Assembly (NCBI GenBank): GCA_003021175.1
Contig: PXQV01000012.1
Coordinates: 179,671-243,670 of the forward strand
Length of the DNA stretch: 64,000 nt
Source: Halobacteriales archaeon QH_7_66_36
Lineage (GTDB): Archaea > Halobacteriota > Halobacteria > Halobacteriales > Haloarculaceae
Direction of reading: 5' to 3'
Shown here: positions 9,570-17,448 of the stretch, one piece after another
Layout: the number at the start of each line of letters is the position of its first letter
How positions within the stretch are numbered: position 1 is the first letter of the stretch
Program-made: the position numbers and the translations under genes
The notes under the pieces: model-generated
Told to the model about the DNA's origin: nothing
Databases searched by the model: none
The model's input: the letters and a program-made list of their open reading frames with translations, nothing else

Positions 9570-10190
9570 TCAGAAGAACTTGAACAGGTCGTCGCGCTTC
9601 GCCTCGTGGAGGTGATGGCGAACGGCCTCGTTGAACGCCTCGATGTTCCCCGTCTTTGCGACGATGGGGGCGACGTGCTCGCCGTCCCACTGTTTCCACG
9701 GCGGCAGGAGACCGAACCGGTCACAGATGGCGTCCAGTCGCTCGTCGCGGTCGTCCACCTTGTCCATCTTGTTGACCGCGAGGACGGCCGGCACCCCGAG
9801 TTCGCGGAGGAAGCCGAACATCTCGACGGTGTGGGGTATCTCTTCGGGGCCGGAGTGGCGGTCGATGATGTCGACGGCGGCCTTCCCGTCGAGGACGACG
9901 ACGCCACAGAGAACCCTGTCGGCGTACTCTTCGAGATACCGGACGATGTCAGTCTTGATGCGTTCGCGCACGTCGTCGGGGACGCCGGACATGAACCCGA
10001 AGCCCGGGAGGTCGGTGATGACGAAGTCCTCGCTGGCCCAGTCGTAGTGGTTGGGTGCGCGGGTGACGCCCGGCTTGCTCCCGGTGTCGAAGTCGTGGCC
10101 CGTCACCTCTCGCATGAGCGTCGACTTCCCGACGTTAGAGCGCCCGAGCAGGACCACCTCGCTGTCTCGGTCCGGGCGGGTGTCGAACAT
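9570..10190 (-). CDS. engB: GTP-binding protein EngB (YihA family)
   Basis: A 206-residue TRAFAC GTPase of the EngB/YihA type. The G motifs are visible: G1 GRSNVGKST near residue 14, G3 DLPGFGF near 57, G4 NKMDK near 140 and G5 AKTGN near 184. Bacterial homologues assist large-subunit ribosome assembly; the archaeal role is presumed similar. The ATG at 10190 places G1 at the usual distance from the N-terminus. The divergent neighbour at 10250 is a broken cyclo-ligase fragment. Confidence 0.93.
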   Translation of the reverse strand: MFDTRPDRDSEVVLLGRSNVGKSTLMREVTGHDFDTGSKPGVTRAPNHYDWASEDFVITDLPGFGFMSGVPDDVRERIKTDIVRYLEEYADRVLCGVVVLDGKAAVDIIDRHSGPEEIPHTVEMFGFLRELGVPAVLAVNKMDKVDDRDERLDAICDRFGLLPPWKQWDGEHVAPIVAKTGNIEAFNEAVRHHLHEAKRDDLFKFF

Positions 10191-10249
10191 ACCGAGCGTT
10201 GCCCGTCGGGACGGATAACGCTCTTGGGACGCTCGGTCCCACGGGAGAC

Positions 10250-10375
10250 ATGGACAAGGAGATGCTCCGCGAGCGGACGTGGGACGCGCTCGCACGCTCG
10301 GGGGAGGCGCGGGTTCCTGCTCTCTACCACTGCACCTCGACTCCGCCGGACGGAGGTGGCACAAACGTATTGTAG
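10250..10375 (+). pseudogene. 5-formyltetrahydrofolate cyclo-ligase, 5' fragment (copy 1)
   Basis: The ATG at 10250 opens a 41-codon frame whose first 21 residues ([20 protein letters not shown] plus R) match, from memory, the N-terminus of haloarchaeal 5-formyltetrahydrofolate cyclo-ligases. Similarity stops abruptly near 10312, where the sequence turns into the leader of the downstream toxin-antitoxin genes. A diverged second copy of the same N-terminus begins at 11247. The two share an exact 27-bp match (10265-10291 and 11262-11288). The rest of the gene is not in the window. Confidence 0.6.
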
Positions 10376-10426
10376 ACTCGAACCAGACGTTGCGACACGA
10401 CGGCGCGCGACCCGGACATCGACGGC

Positions 10427-10822
10427 GTGGATACTGACGGGATGGAGGCGTACCTCTCGGGGACGGAGGTGGTCTTCGCCGTGCTGTTCGGGTCTCGTGC
10501 CACCGGGGACGCCACCGACACCTCGGACGTCGACATCGCGCTCCGGTTCCCTGACCGTCTGGACGCATACGAGCGGTTCCGCCGCCGCAACCAAATCGAC
10601 GCCGAGCTACAGACGTACGCCGACGGCTTCGTCGACGTGAGCGATATCGTGACGCTACCGACGCTAGTCGCGCGTGCGGCACTCCACGATGGGGTTCGCC
10701 TCGTCGGCGACGAGACGGAGGTGGTGGCGTACCAAGAGCGGGTCGACCGCGAGTACGCGTCGACGACAGCCGAGCGGGAACAGGACGAACTCATCCGCCG
10801 CTTGGCGGACGGCGACGCGTAG
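10427..10822 (+). CDS. MntA-type nucleotidyltransferase antitoxin
   Basis: A 131-residue minimal nucleotidyltransferase. The polymerase-beta-type active-site pattern GSX10DXD is exact: [15 protein letters not shown] near residues 23-37. A third acidic residue lies in the DVSDI segment near 72. In the HepT-MntA system the antitoxin neutralises the HEPN toxin by adding AMP units to it. The start is a GTG at 10427; an ATG at 10442 is the alternative. The stop codon abuts the toxin ATG with no spacer, so the pair is coupled. It carries no cyclo-ligase similarity, so it is an insertion at that site. Confidence 0.88.
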   Translation: MDTDGMEAYLSGTEVVFAVLFGSRATGDATDTSDVDIALRFPDRLDAYERFRRRNQIDAELQTYADGFVDVSDIVTLPTLVARAALHDGVRLVGDETEVVAYQERVDREYASTTAEREQDELIRRLADGDA

Positions 10823-11242
10823 ATGACCGACAGGACCGTTGCCGCGGAGAAGCTGCGTCTCGTTGACCAGTACACGAAAGGGCTCCGCGAGATGCGCGAC
10901 GTGCCGCGGGACGAATATCTCGCTGACGTGATACGCCAGCGTGCCGTTGAGCGGTCGTTCATGAACGCAATTCAAGCGTGTATCGACATCGCAGAACACG
11001 TCCGTGCGGCCGAGAGTCTCGCACCCGACGGCACGTCGAAGGAGGCTGTCGAGGCGCTCGGCGATGCCGGTATCGTCTCCGCGGAAACCGAGTTCCGGCT
11101 CATCGAGGCTGTCGGATTCAGAAACGTCCTCGCACATCGATACGGGAGTATCGACCACGACGTGGTCTACGACCTGCTCCACGAGGACGTTGCGTGGCTG
11201 GAACGGTTCAAACGGGAGGTGGCTCGCTGGCTTGCCGAGTGA
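10823..11242 (+). CDS. HepT-type HEPN ribonuclease toxin (DUF86)
   Basis: A 139-residue all-helical HEPN protein of the DUF86/HepT group. The catalytic and AMPylation motif RX4HXY is exact: RNVLAHRY near residues 105-112. The preceding VERSFMNAIQACIDIAEHV helix is typical of HepT. HepT toxins are RNases whose activity is blocked when the motif Tyr is modified by MntA. It directly follows its antitoxin, giving a complete two-gene module flanked by cyclo-ligase remnants. Confidence 0.9.
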   Translation: MTDRTVAAEKLRLVDQYTKGLREMRDVPRDEYLADVIRQRAVERSFMNAIQACIDIAEHVRAAESLAPDGTSKEAVEALGDAGIVSAETEFRLIEAVGFRNVLAHRYGSIDHDVVYDLLHEDVAWLERFKREVARWLAE

Positions 11243-11246
11243 GCCC

Positions 11247-11393
11247 GTAAGTAAGCGGGAACTCCGCGAGCGGACGTGGGACGCGCTCACACGTTGGGTG
11301 AGGCTCGTTTCTCTTTCTGTCGCACGGCCGTACCCCGAACTTCGCGCGAGGGTGAACGCTGCCGTCGTCCGACTTATGACTCGTCCCGAGTGA
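11247..11393 (+). pseudogene. 5-formyltetrahydrofolate cyclo-ligase, decayed 5' fragment (copy 2)
   Basis: This second copy of the cyclo-ligase N-terminus can be read only by switching frame. [15 protein letters not shown] is in one frame, GEARFSF in the next, HGRTPNFARG in the third and NAAVVRLMTRPE in the first again. Put together these match the expected N-terminal order (WDAL..GEARFPF..HGRIPNF..AA.RL..RPEW). There is no start codon, several frameshifts are needed, and similarity ends near 11393. At the protein level it differs from copy 1 in several residues, so it is not a recent exact duplication. Confidence 0.6.
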
Positions 11394-11679
11394 GCGTTAT
11401 GAGTTCTACCTTCTGTCGGTTTCAAACTCGTGCTGGATCTTCCTTTGGCTTCGACCTGCCGTTTCGTCCGTGATGGACTGCGTCGCTAGCCTGTTTCAAC
11501 CCCGTATTAGGTTTTCCTCCCTGTCTCGACTGTCGATGCCTCTAAGAGGGCGTAGATCACTATATTCATCTGGATCACTCCGACACCCGTCGGGACGTTC
11601 CCGACGCACGCCAGCCTTCACTGGCGCGAACAAATAGCTACAGAGGGTGTCTCATCCCGTTGGGTTGGATTGAGAACGG
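11394..11679. other. Low-content spacer between pseudogenes
   Basis: There is no gene I can support here. The composition is less GC-biased than the flanks, and the only local structure is a short CCAGCCTTCACTGGCG hairpin near 11609-11624. It probably consists of decayed DNA left between the toxin-antitoxin insertion and the broken HTH gene. Confidence 0.35.
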
Positions 11680-12282
11680 TTACCAGACCCATACACCAAC
11701 AGCCAGTAACACGAACAAGCCATCGATGAGAACCACCACTCCAGGAGGTAGGTCGAAAATGAACTCGGGAGGAGGGCTGGGCATCGGTGTGGGTTCATCA
11801 CCTGCCCCTCCACCGCTGCTTCCATCATCACCGCCCAGTATCGGGAGGCCGTGTCTGAGCAACTGGTCGAGTAGAACGCTCACAACGGCGAGGACTCCAA
11901 TAGCCCCCAGTAGCTGTTTGAGGACTCGCTGAATCGACTGTGTTGGCTCTTCACTCTGGGCTGCTATAATAAGTGGGACATACATCGGTGCATAGACAGT
12001 CATCACGTTTCCCTGGTCAGAATAAGCTTCGCTGATGGGTTCGATGAAATCTATCGTTTCGAACTTATCAAGAGGACATCAAAAGTTCTGTAACGAGGTC
12101 TCCGTACTGTCGGCTGACTCGGAAACTGTTTGCGGTTCCGTATATAATGAATCCAACATCAGTCGGGCGGTCTCTGGGGAAAAGGCGTCAAAGACTTCGT
12201 TCGCAGCCTCTTCATCGAATTCGACTACAAGTGAGTCAGGTGGATGATCTCGTGAGATCTGAAACGGGAAGCGCCGACTCAT
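11680..12282 (-). pseudogene. Membrane-anchored ArsR-like HTH regulator, broken by an in-frame TGA
   Basis: One reading frame runs from the ATG at 12282 to 11680 with a single internal TGA at codon 68 (12079-12081). Before it is a winged-helix N-terminus (DEEAANEVFDAFSPETARLM, then a TSLQN recognition-helix segment). After it the frame resumes as LDKFETIDFIEPISEAYSDQ, MTVYAPMYVPLIIAAQ and two hydrophobic helices near the C-terminus. Haloarchaeal relatives read LQNV-Q/R-YHL across the gap, so CGA-to-TGA plus Tyr-to-Cys and His-to-Pro changes explain the break. The downstream half alone could be misread as a 108-residue membrane protein. Confidence 0.7.
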
Positions 12283-12392
12283 GCAACTGCTCTGTTGTAG
12301 GTTTTAGTGACGATTTTATGAGTGTAGTGACCGGTTCAGTCGACACTGTACCGTACTCCGGGATTTTCTCATTAAGTAACATAGGCACCCCT

Positions 12393-12791
12393 ATGCAACG
12401 AAGAACGGTACTGGCAATTACCGCATCCGGACTCGGCATCCTCGCCGGTTGCGTGAGCGGTGGCCGGAGTGGGGCCGATGCTCCCGACCAGCTCTGTACG
12501 ATTGAAACCCCATCTAATTCGAATCCCCCAGTATCTACGAACACCGAGTCATTTCTGGAGACGTATCTATCCGACAAACCCCGTACTGAGATCGTGATTG
12601 GGGATGAACAGGCTCAGTGCGTAGATATCCCCGACATGCGCATCGAGAACGAAACGTCTGCCAGTCACTCTGTACCATCGCGGTCAAACGATCGCTACGG
12701 CTCGGGGACCTCATACTCGGAGGCGATGCAGCCCGCCACGTCGACGAGCCTGTTTGTGAATTCTGGGAGTTCTCTACCGGAGATAGGGTGA
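12393..12791 (+). pseudogene. Tat lipoprotein, 3'-truncated
   Basis: The ATG at 12393 opens a lipoprotein N-terminus: MQRRTVLAITASGLGILAGC, a twin-arginine signal with the lipobox LAGC at Cys20. A polar, Ser/Thr-rich mature part reads well to about residue 95 (IENETSASHS). After about 12690 the frame runs antisense through the end of the metallo-beta-lactamase gene and loses protein character. I read it as a gene cut at the boundary of the incoming operon. A TTAAG box at 12371-12375 is placed for a leaderless start. The function is unknown. Confidence 0.45.
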
Positions 12792-13447
12792 CCATGAATT
12801 GGCGCGACGTAGCTGATGTCGTACGTCTCGAAGATCGACGCCAGCGCTGCCTCCAGCTTCTCCGGGTCAACATAGCGGAGCCAGGCGAGGTTGTTGGCGT
12901 GGTACTGGTAGATAGTCTCACGAGGGACATTATCCTCGAACTGTCGAGAAGTGCGATCACAGTCGGCTGGTTCGTGGTAGCTTCCGAAACCGTCGGCCGT
13001 GAATAGCACACCCGAGCCGTGGTCGTAGATCCACGCCGTATGCGATCGGTCGGCCAGAGGCGGGTCAACGAAGCTGAACCGTCGATCGAGGACCGTCCGG
13101 CTGTCGCCGATAGTGCATCGCTGGGCGTCAGACAACCCCTGCAGTTCGGGCGACCCCGAGGAGGCGACGAGCTCAACATCGTCCCACCGATCGCGGATCG
13201 TCGAGATATTTCCGGCATGGGGGTAATCAGAATGGGACAGCACAATGGCCTCGGGACCGTCGCCACCTGTTGCTTGATCGATACGCTCGGCGATCGCCTC
13301 GCGGTGGTAGAACGACCCTGAGTCGATGAGAATCGCCGCCGTTTCTGTCTCGATTAGGTACACAGAGACGTGCTCGTGGGCGTCCTCGTGGGCGAAACAT
13401 TCGTTGATCCACCGAACGCCGCCAGTGAGTGGGATTGTTGCCGGCAT
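12695..13447 (-). CDS. Metallo-beta-lactamase-fold protein, variant motif (MBL-1)
   Basis: A 250-residue metallo-beta-lactamase-fold protein, closest in style to the flavodiiron-type (ODP) branch but without a flavodoxin domain. The usual HxHxDH motif reads HSDYPH (in LSHSDYPHAGN near residue 72): Asp replaces the second His/Glu and Pro replaces the Asp. The other ligands remain: His in DRSHTAWIY near 134, Asp in LFTADGFG near 150 and His in APIHGHP near 220. It is the last gene of the nine-gene operon, four bases after its paralogue. The substrate is unknown; hydrolase or redox activity are both possible. Confidence 0.85.
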   Translation of the reverse strand: MPATIPLTGGVRWINECFAHEDAHEHVSVYLIETETAAILIDSGSFYHREAIAERIDQATGGDGPEAIVLSHSDYPHAGNISTIRDRWDDVELVASSGSPELQGLSDAQRCTIGDSRTVLDRRFSFVDPPLADRSHTAWIYDHGSGVLFTADGFGSYHEPADCDRTSRQFEDNVPRETIYQYHANNLAWLRYVDPEKLEAALASIFETYDISYVAPIHGHPISGRELPEFTNRLVDVAGCIASEYEVPEP

Positions 13448-13450
13448 CGC

Positions 13451-14257
13451 TCACCCCAGCGTCCCAATCCGGTCTCGGCGCTCAATCTCCTCAACGACGC
13501 CTTTCATTCGAGTCATCTGCTCAGTCGCTTCTCTTCGGACGACGAGCCCATGGGCGGGTGCGAGCTGTTCCGGCTCGTGTGTGGCGATCAGCCGGTCGAT
13601 CTCGCGTTTCACTTTTGAGACATCGACGTACTGGTGCCAGAACAGCACCCGTCCGTGGAACTGGACCAGTCTGTCATCTCCCAGTGGCGCATCCAGTTCG
13701 TCGACGAACTGGAGCGCCTCTGATTCGCCGTGGGGGAACCCGAGCCAGTCGATTGGGAACAGCGTGTCGGTCGTCCGCTCACTCATCCACAGCGACACTG
13801 GTGCGTCCAGAAACGTCGCCTCGTGGAACGCGACCACATATCCTCCGAGGTCGATCTCATCGCCCTCACCGACTCGAAGCGCGTCGTCCAGCCGGTAGAG
13901 TTCGTGGTCGTCGCCGTACCGCGGCGCAACGAGCGTCGCATCGGGGTAGGCGTCGAGGATGGCGAGGGTGTTGCCTGCGTGGGGAACGTCCGGATGCGAG
14001 ACGACTAGGTAGTCCAGCCCATCACCGTCCAATAGCGCCTCCAATTCGTCGAGGATGTGGTCGGAGCCGGCCGGCGAGAGCGTATCCAACAGCAGCGACT
14101 CTTCCTCGCCACACAGGAGATATGCACACTGGGGGATGTATACCGCCTCGTCAGGATTGGCCCACGCCGGCGAACTCCCCTCGGCGGCGAACATCTCGCT
14201 GCGGTCAGGGCCGCCTTCGTAGATCCAGTAGAATCCCGGTTCGATCTCTCGAGCCAT
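13451..14257 (-). CDS. Metallo-beta-lactamase-fold protein, variant motif (MBL-2)
   Basis: A 268-residue paralogue of the adjacent gene, sharing the variant motif as HPDVPH (in VSHPDVPHAGN near residue 87). The Asp in LFPIDWLGF and the His in APAHGLV near 240 are kept, but the His of the third motif aligns with Val (DAPVSLWM against DRSHTAWI). One metal site is therefore probably altered. Its ATG abuts the stop of the M20 peptidase gene (14258) with no spacer. The pair could form a heterodimer in which one subunit is catalytically weaker; that is inference. Confidence 0.85.
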   Translation of the reverse strand: MAREIEPGFYWIYEGGPDRSEMFAAEGSSPAWANPDEAVYIPQCAYLLCGEEESLLLDTLSPAGSDHILDELEALLDGDGLDYLVVSHPDVPHAGNTLAILDAYPDATLVAPRYGDDHELYRLDDALRVGEGDEIDLGGYVVAFHEATFLDAPVSLWMSERTTDTLFPIDWLGFPHGESEALQFVDELDAPLGDDRLVQFHGRVLFWHQYVDVSKVKREIDRLIATHEPEQLAPAHGLVVRREATEQMTRMKGVVEEIERRDRIGTLG

Positions 14258-15619
14258 TCACTCATCCCCCGCGACCGTACTGTCGCTCCCGTAGGACCGC
14301 ATGAACGCAGCCGAGACCTCGATACCCTTGCGGAAGCATCCGACATCGATGTGCTCGTCGGGCGAGTGGTTCCCCTGGTCGGGGTTGGCGTAGGGGACGA
14401 CCAATACCGGTACGTCTAGATTCTCACGGAAGTGTGCCGCCGGGAGGCTCCCGCCGAGCAGCGGCATCTCGACCGGTTCGAGGTCCCAGACGTCCCGAAA
14501 GGCTTCGAGGATCACGTCGGCAGCGGGCGTGTCCAGCGGCGTCTTCATCGGTGGGAAGGTCCCCAGCTTCGTCACCTCGACATCGGAGGCGTGCTCGTGG
14601 AAATGAGCCTCGACGAGTTCGAAAATCTTGTCGGGATCCTGGTTGGGGACCAGCCGCATGTCCAGCTTCGCCGTCGCTTCGTTGGGAATAATTGTTTTCA
14701 TCCCCTCGCCGCCGTAGCCGCCGGTGATCCCGTTTATTGTCAGCGTGGGCTCCAGCAGCAGCCGCTCGTAGTAGGCCGTCTCTGTCGCGAACCGGTCGAG
14801 TCCCAGTTCCTCCTTGATCGCGCCTTCGTCTAGCGGAATCTCCGCGATCATTTCGCGGTCGGCCTCTGTTATCATCATGTCGTCGTAGAACCCTTCAATG
14901 GCCGCTTGATCCCCCTCGAAGGCTGTCGCGAGCAGCCCAACCAGCTCGTTAGCCGCGTTCGGGACGGGTCCACCGAAGTTGCCTGAATGAAGGTCGTCAG
15001 CGGCGGTACGGTGGTCCAGTTGTACCGAGAGGATACCCCTATTGCCGTAGATAAGTGTCGGGCGGCGTGAGCGGTGCATCGGGCCGTCGGCAACGTACAC
15101 CAAGTCGACATCGGAGAGTCGGTCGGGGTCATCGCCGAAGTAGTTGATGAGTCCCTTGCTGCCGCTCTCTTCGCCGCCCTCAATGAAGAGCTTCACGTTC
15201 GCCGTGACCTCTGCGCCAGCCGCGTCGAGCGCGTCCATCGCGAAGGCATGGGTCAGCAGCTGTCCCTTGTTGTCGCCGCTGCCCCGAGCGTAGATCGAGC
15301 CGTCCCGCACGGTCGGTTCGTAGGCTGGTGTTGTCCACTGATCGACATCGCCCGGCGGCTGAACGTCGTAGTGACCATAGAACAGCACGGTTGGCGCCGA
15401 CTCGTCGACGAGGCGCTCAGCGTACACCAGCGGGTAGCGGCTCGTCGGGAGCTGCTCAACCGTTTCGAAGCCGTGGTCGACGAGTGTCTCGACCAGCAGA
15501 TCCGCACACTCAGCCATTCCCTCGCCGGTCGCGCTCACACTAGGCTGTGACAGCAACTCGAACAACACCTCGCGGTAGTCTTCGAAGCGTTCTTCAACGA
15601 CATACTTGACGTCCGTCAT
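14258..15619 (-). CDS. M20-family metallopeptidase / amidohydrolase
   Basis: A 453-residue M20 peptidase of the dipeptidase/carboxypeptidase group. Co-catalytic metal and catalytic residues are in order: His and Asp in YGHYDVQPPGD near residue 83, the bridging Asp in YARGSGDNKGQL near 113, Glu-Glu in EGGEESGSKG near 148, Asp in VYVADGPM near 174 and a C-terminal His in NHSPDEHID near 425. The dimerisation (lid) domain lies between. Substrates of the family include dipeptides, N-acyl and N-carbamoyl amino acids. Its ATGA overlaps the creatininase-family stop at 15616-15619. Confidence 0.92.
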   Translation of the reverse strand: MTDVKYVVEERFEDYREVLFELLSQPSVSATGEGMAECADLLVETLVDHGFETVEQLPTSRYPLVYAERLVDESAPTVLFYGHYDVQPPGDVDQWTTPAYEPTVRDGSIYARGSGDNKGQLLTHAFAMDALDAAGAEVTANVKLFIEGGEESGSKGLINYFGDDPDRLSDVDLVYVADGPMHRSRRPTLIYGNRGILSVQLDHRTAADDLHSGNFGGPVPNAANELVGLLATAFEGDQAAIEGFYDDMMITEADREMIAEIPLDEGAIKEELGLDRFATETAYYERLLLEPTLTINGITGGYGGEGMKTIIPNEATAKLDMRLVPNQDPDKIFELVEAHFHEHASDVEVTKLGTFPPMKTPLDTPAADVILEAFRDVWDLEPVEMPLLGGSLPAAHFRENLDVPVLVVPYANPDQGNHSPDEHIDVGCFRKGIEVSAAFMRSYGSDSTVAGDE

Positions 15620-16416
15620 TCGGCGTCACCTCTCTCAGCCGTGTTGTTGCCACTGACAGCCCGCGCTTCACGGACGCGCTCGGCAAAGTCGGAGACGAGC
15701 TGCTTGGTGATGACCTCGCCACGCGCCTCGGTAGCCAGCGTCGGGTCGCCCATATGCCCGAGGTCGGAGTAGGCTTCCAGCCCGTCGGCCATCAGCGCAG
15801 ACCCCGAGATGCCGCCTTGGTAGCCGGGCGTCAACTCTTCGGGCAGGACGAGGTCGGGCCGAAGGTGCCAGACCGACGCCGTTACGGCGGCACCGCCGTG
15901 GCCCCGGCCCTCCGGAGGAACGTCGAGTTCGTCCAGGCTATCCATCAGCGACCCGATGAGTAGGTCCTTGTCCAGCAGCGAGATGAGATCGACGTCATCG
16001 CCGAGTTCTTTTGCCAGCGACGGCAGCACGGCGTTCATCGCCGGAAAGTTGCCGCCGTGTAGTGAGAAGATGACGAGTTCGTCGAATCCGTGAGCGGCGA
16101 GGCTGTTGCAGTAGTCTTCCAACACAGCCATCAGCGTCTCCGGTCGGTAGCTGATGGTACCGGAAAAGCCCATATGGTGCTCCGAGCAGCCCGGCCGGAT
16201 CACCGGTGCGACTAAAGCATTGCCCAGCTCCTCGGCCAGTTCACCCCCAACCGCCTCTGCCCAGGCGGCGTCCTTTAGGAGGCCTAGGTGGGGGCCATGT
16301 TGCTCGACTGACCCGGCAGGGATTAGTGCCGTCCGGACCCCCCCGGTGAGGGCGTCGTCTATCTCCATCCAGGTGAGTTCTTCCAGGTGCACCGATCGCA
16401 GATTCGTTGTGGTCAT
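15616..16416 (-). CDS. Creatininase-family hydrolase
   Basis: A 266-residue creatininase/MftE-family amidohydrolase. Family landmarks are PAGSVEQHGPHL near residue 38 (metal-binding Glu and His), an Asp ten residues on (LLKDAAWA) and SLHGGNFPAMN near 118. The fourth region normally reads like HAGExETS and supplies His and Glu ligands; here it reads GHGGAAVTASVW, keeping the His but not the Glu. Family members hydrolyse cyclic or linear amides (creatinine, FAPy intermediates) or cleave peptide tails. It overlaps the M20 gene and lies 36 bases after the ABC ATPase. Confidence 0.88.
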   Translation of the reverse strand: MTTTNLRSVHLEELTWMEIDDALTGGVRTALIPAGSVEQHGPHLGLLKDAAWAEAVGGELAEELGNALVAPVIRPGCSEHHMGFSGTISYRPETLMAVLEDYCNSLAAHGFDELVIFSLHGGNFPAMNAVLPSLAKELGDDVDLISLLDKDLLIGSLMDSLDELDVPPEGRGHGGAAVTASVWHLRPDLVLPEELTPGYQGGISGSALMADGLEAYSDLGHMGDPTLATEARGEVITKQLVSDFAERVREARAVSGNNTAERGDAE

Positions 16417-16452
16417 CGTTGATATTGTGATTGTGTATCTCAGTTATCGGTC

Positions 16453-17448
16453 TCAGCTCTCGTACAGCACACACCGCGTGTAATGGTCGTCACTGGTTTC
16501 GAACATCGGCGGCTCGCCGTCGCGACAACGGGGCATGACCTCTGGACAACGGTTGGCGAAGCGGCAGCCAGTCGTCTCAAAGGTCGGGTCGGGGACCTCG
16601 CCACCGATGCTGGCACCATCCCGACGGTTGTCTGGGTCGACCTCCGGTACCGACGCGACCAGCGCCTTCGTGTAGGGGTGTTTTGGGTTGTGGATGATCT
16701 CCTCGGTCGGACCAACCTCTACCAGTTTGCCGAGGTACATGATGCCAATACGGTCGCACATATACTTCAGCAGGGAGAGGTCGTGACTGATGTATAGCGC
16801 CGCCAAGTTGAGTTCGCGCTGGAGGCGCTTGAACAGGTCTAGCACGCTCGCCCGAATGCTCACGTCGAGCATGCTGGCGGGCTCGTCTGCCAGCAGGAAC
16901 GAGGGATTGAGCACGATCGCGCGAGCGATAGCGACCCGCTGGCGCTCACCGCCAGAGAGGTCGCCGGGGTATTCGCCGGCGTAGGCGCTGGGCGGCTCCA
17001 GCCCGACGTTGTCCAGTGTCCGGTAGACCCGCTCGGTTCGCTCCTCCTCGGTGCCGATGTCGTGGATATCCAGCGGTTCGGCAACCCAGTCATAGACCGA
17101 GAAACGCGGGTTCAGCGACTCGAATGGGTCTTGGTAGATGATCTGGGCCTCGCGCCGGAACGACTTCAGCTCGCTGCCCGAGAGGTCAGTGAGCTGGCGG
17201 CCATCAAAGTAGATGTCCCCCCCAGTCGGCTCCAGAAGGCGGATGGCAGTCTTACCGGCCGTCGTCTTGCCGCAGCCGCTCTCGCCGGCTAGCCCGAACG
17301 ATTCGCTGGGCTCGATCTCGAAGGAAACGCCGTCGACAGCCCGCACGTACTGTTGGTCGGCGTTCCAGTTCAGCAGTTTCGACGCCAGCCCCGCGTTTAT
17401 CGGAAAGTACTTTTCGAGACTCTCGACACGGAGCTTCGGTTCAGTCAT
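16453..17448 (-). CDS. Dipeptide/oligopeptide ABC transporter ATPase (DppF/OppF type)
   Basis: A 331-residue nucleotide-binding subunit of a peptide-type ABC importer. It carries Walker A GESGCGKTTAG near residue 54, the Q-loop YQDPFESLNP, signature LSGGERQRVAIARA near 165, Walker B LLADEPASMLD, H-loop ISHDLS and the C-terminal oligopeptide extension HPYTKALVASVP followed by a Cys-rich CRFANRCPEVMPRC. It overlaps the DppD-type ATPase stop by eight bases, and with it forms the usual ATPase heterodimer. Confidence 0.95.
   Translation of the reverse strand: MTEPKLRVESLEKYFPINAGLASKLLNWNADQQYVRAVDGVSFEIEPSESFGLAGESGCGKTTAGKTAIRLLEPTGGDIYFDGRQLTDLSGSELKSFRREAQIIYQDPFESLNPRFSVYDWVAEPLDIHDIGTEEERTERVYRTLDNVGLEPPSAYAGEYPGDLSGGERQRVAIARAIVLNPSFLLADEPASMLDVSIRASVLDLFKRLQRELNLAALYISHDLSLLKYMCDRIGIMYLGKLVEVGPTEEIIHNPKHPYTKALVASVPEVDPDNRRDGASIGGEVPDPTFETTGCRFANRCPEVMPRCRDGEPPMFETSDDHYTRCVLYES

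Noticed and set aside
11680-12003. Independent 108-residue membrane protein
   Set aside because: It is in the same frame as the upstream HTH fragment and reads as the C-terminal half of that regulator after a TGA.
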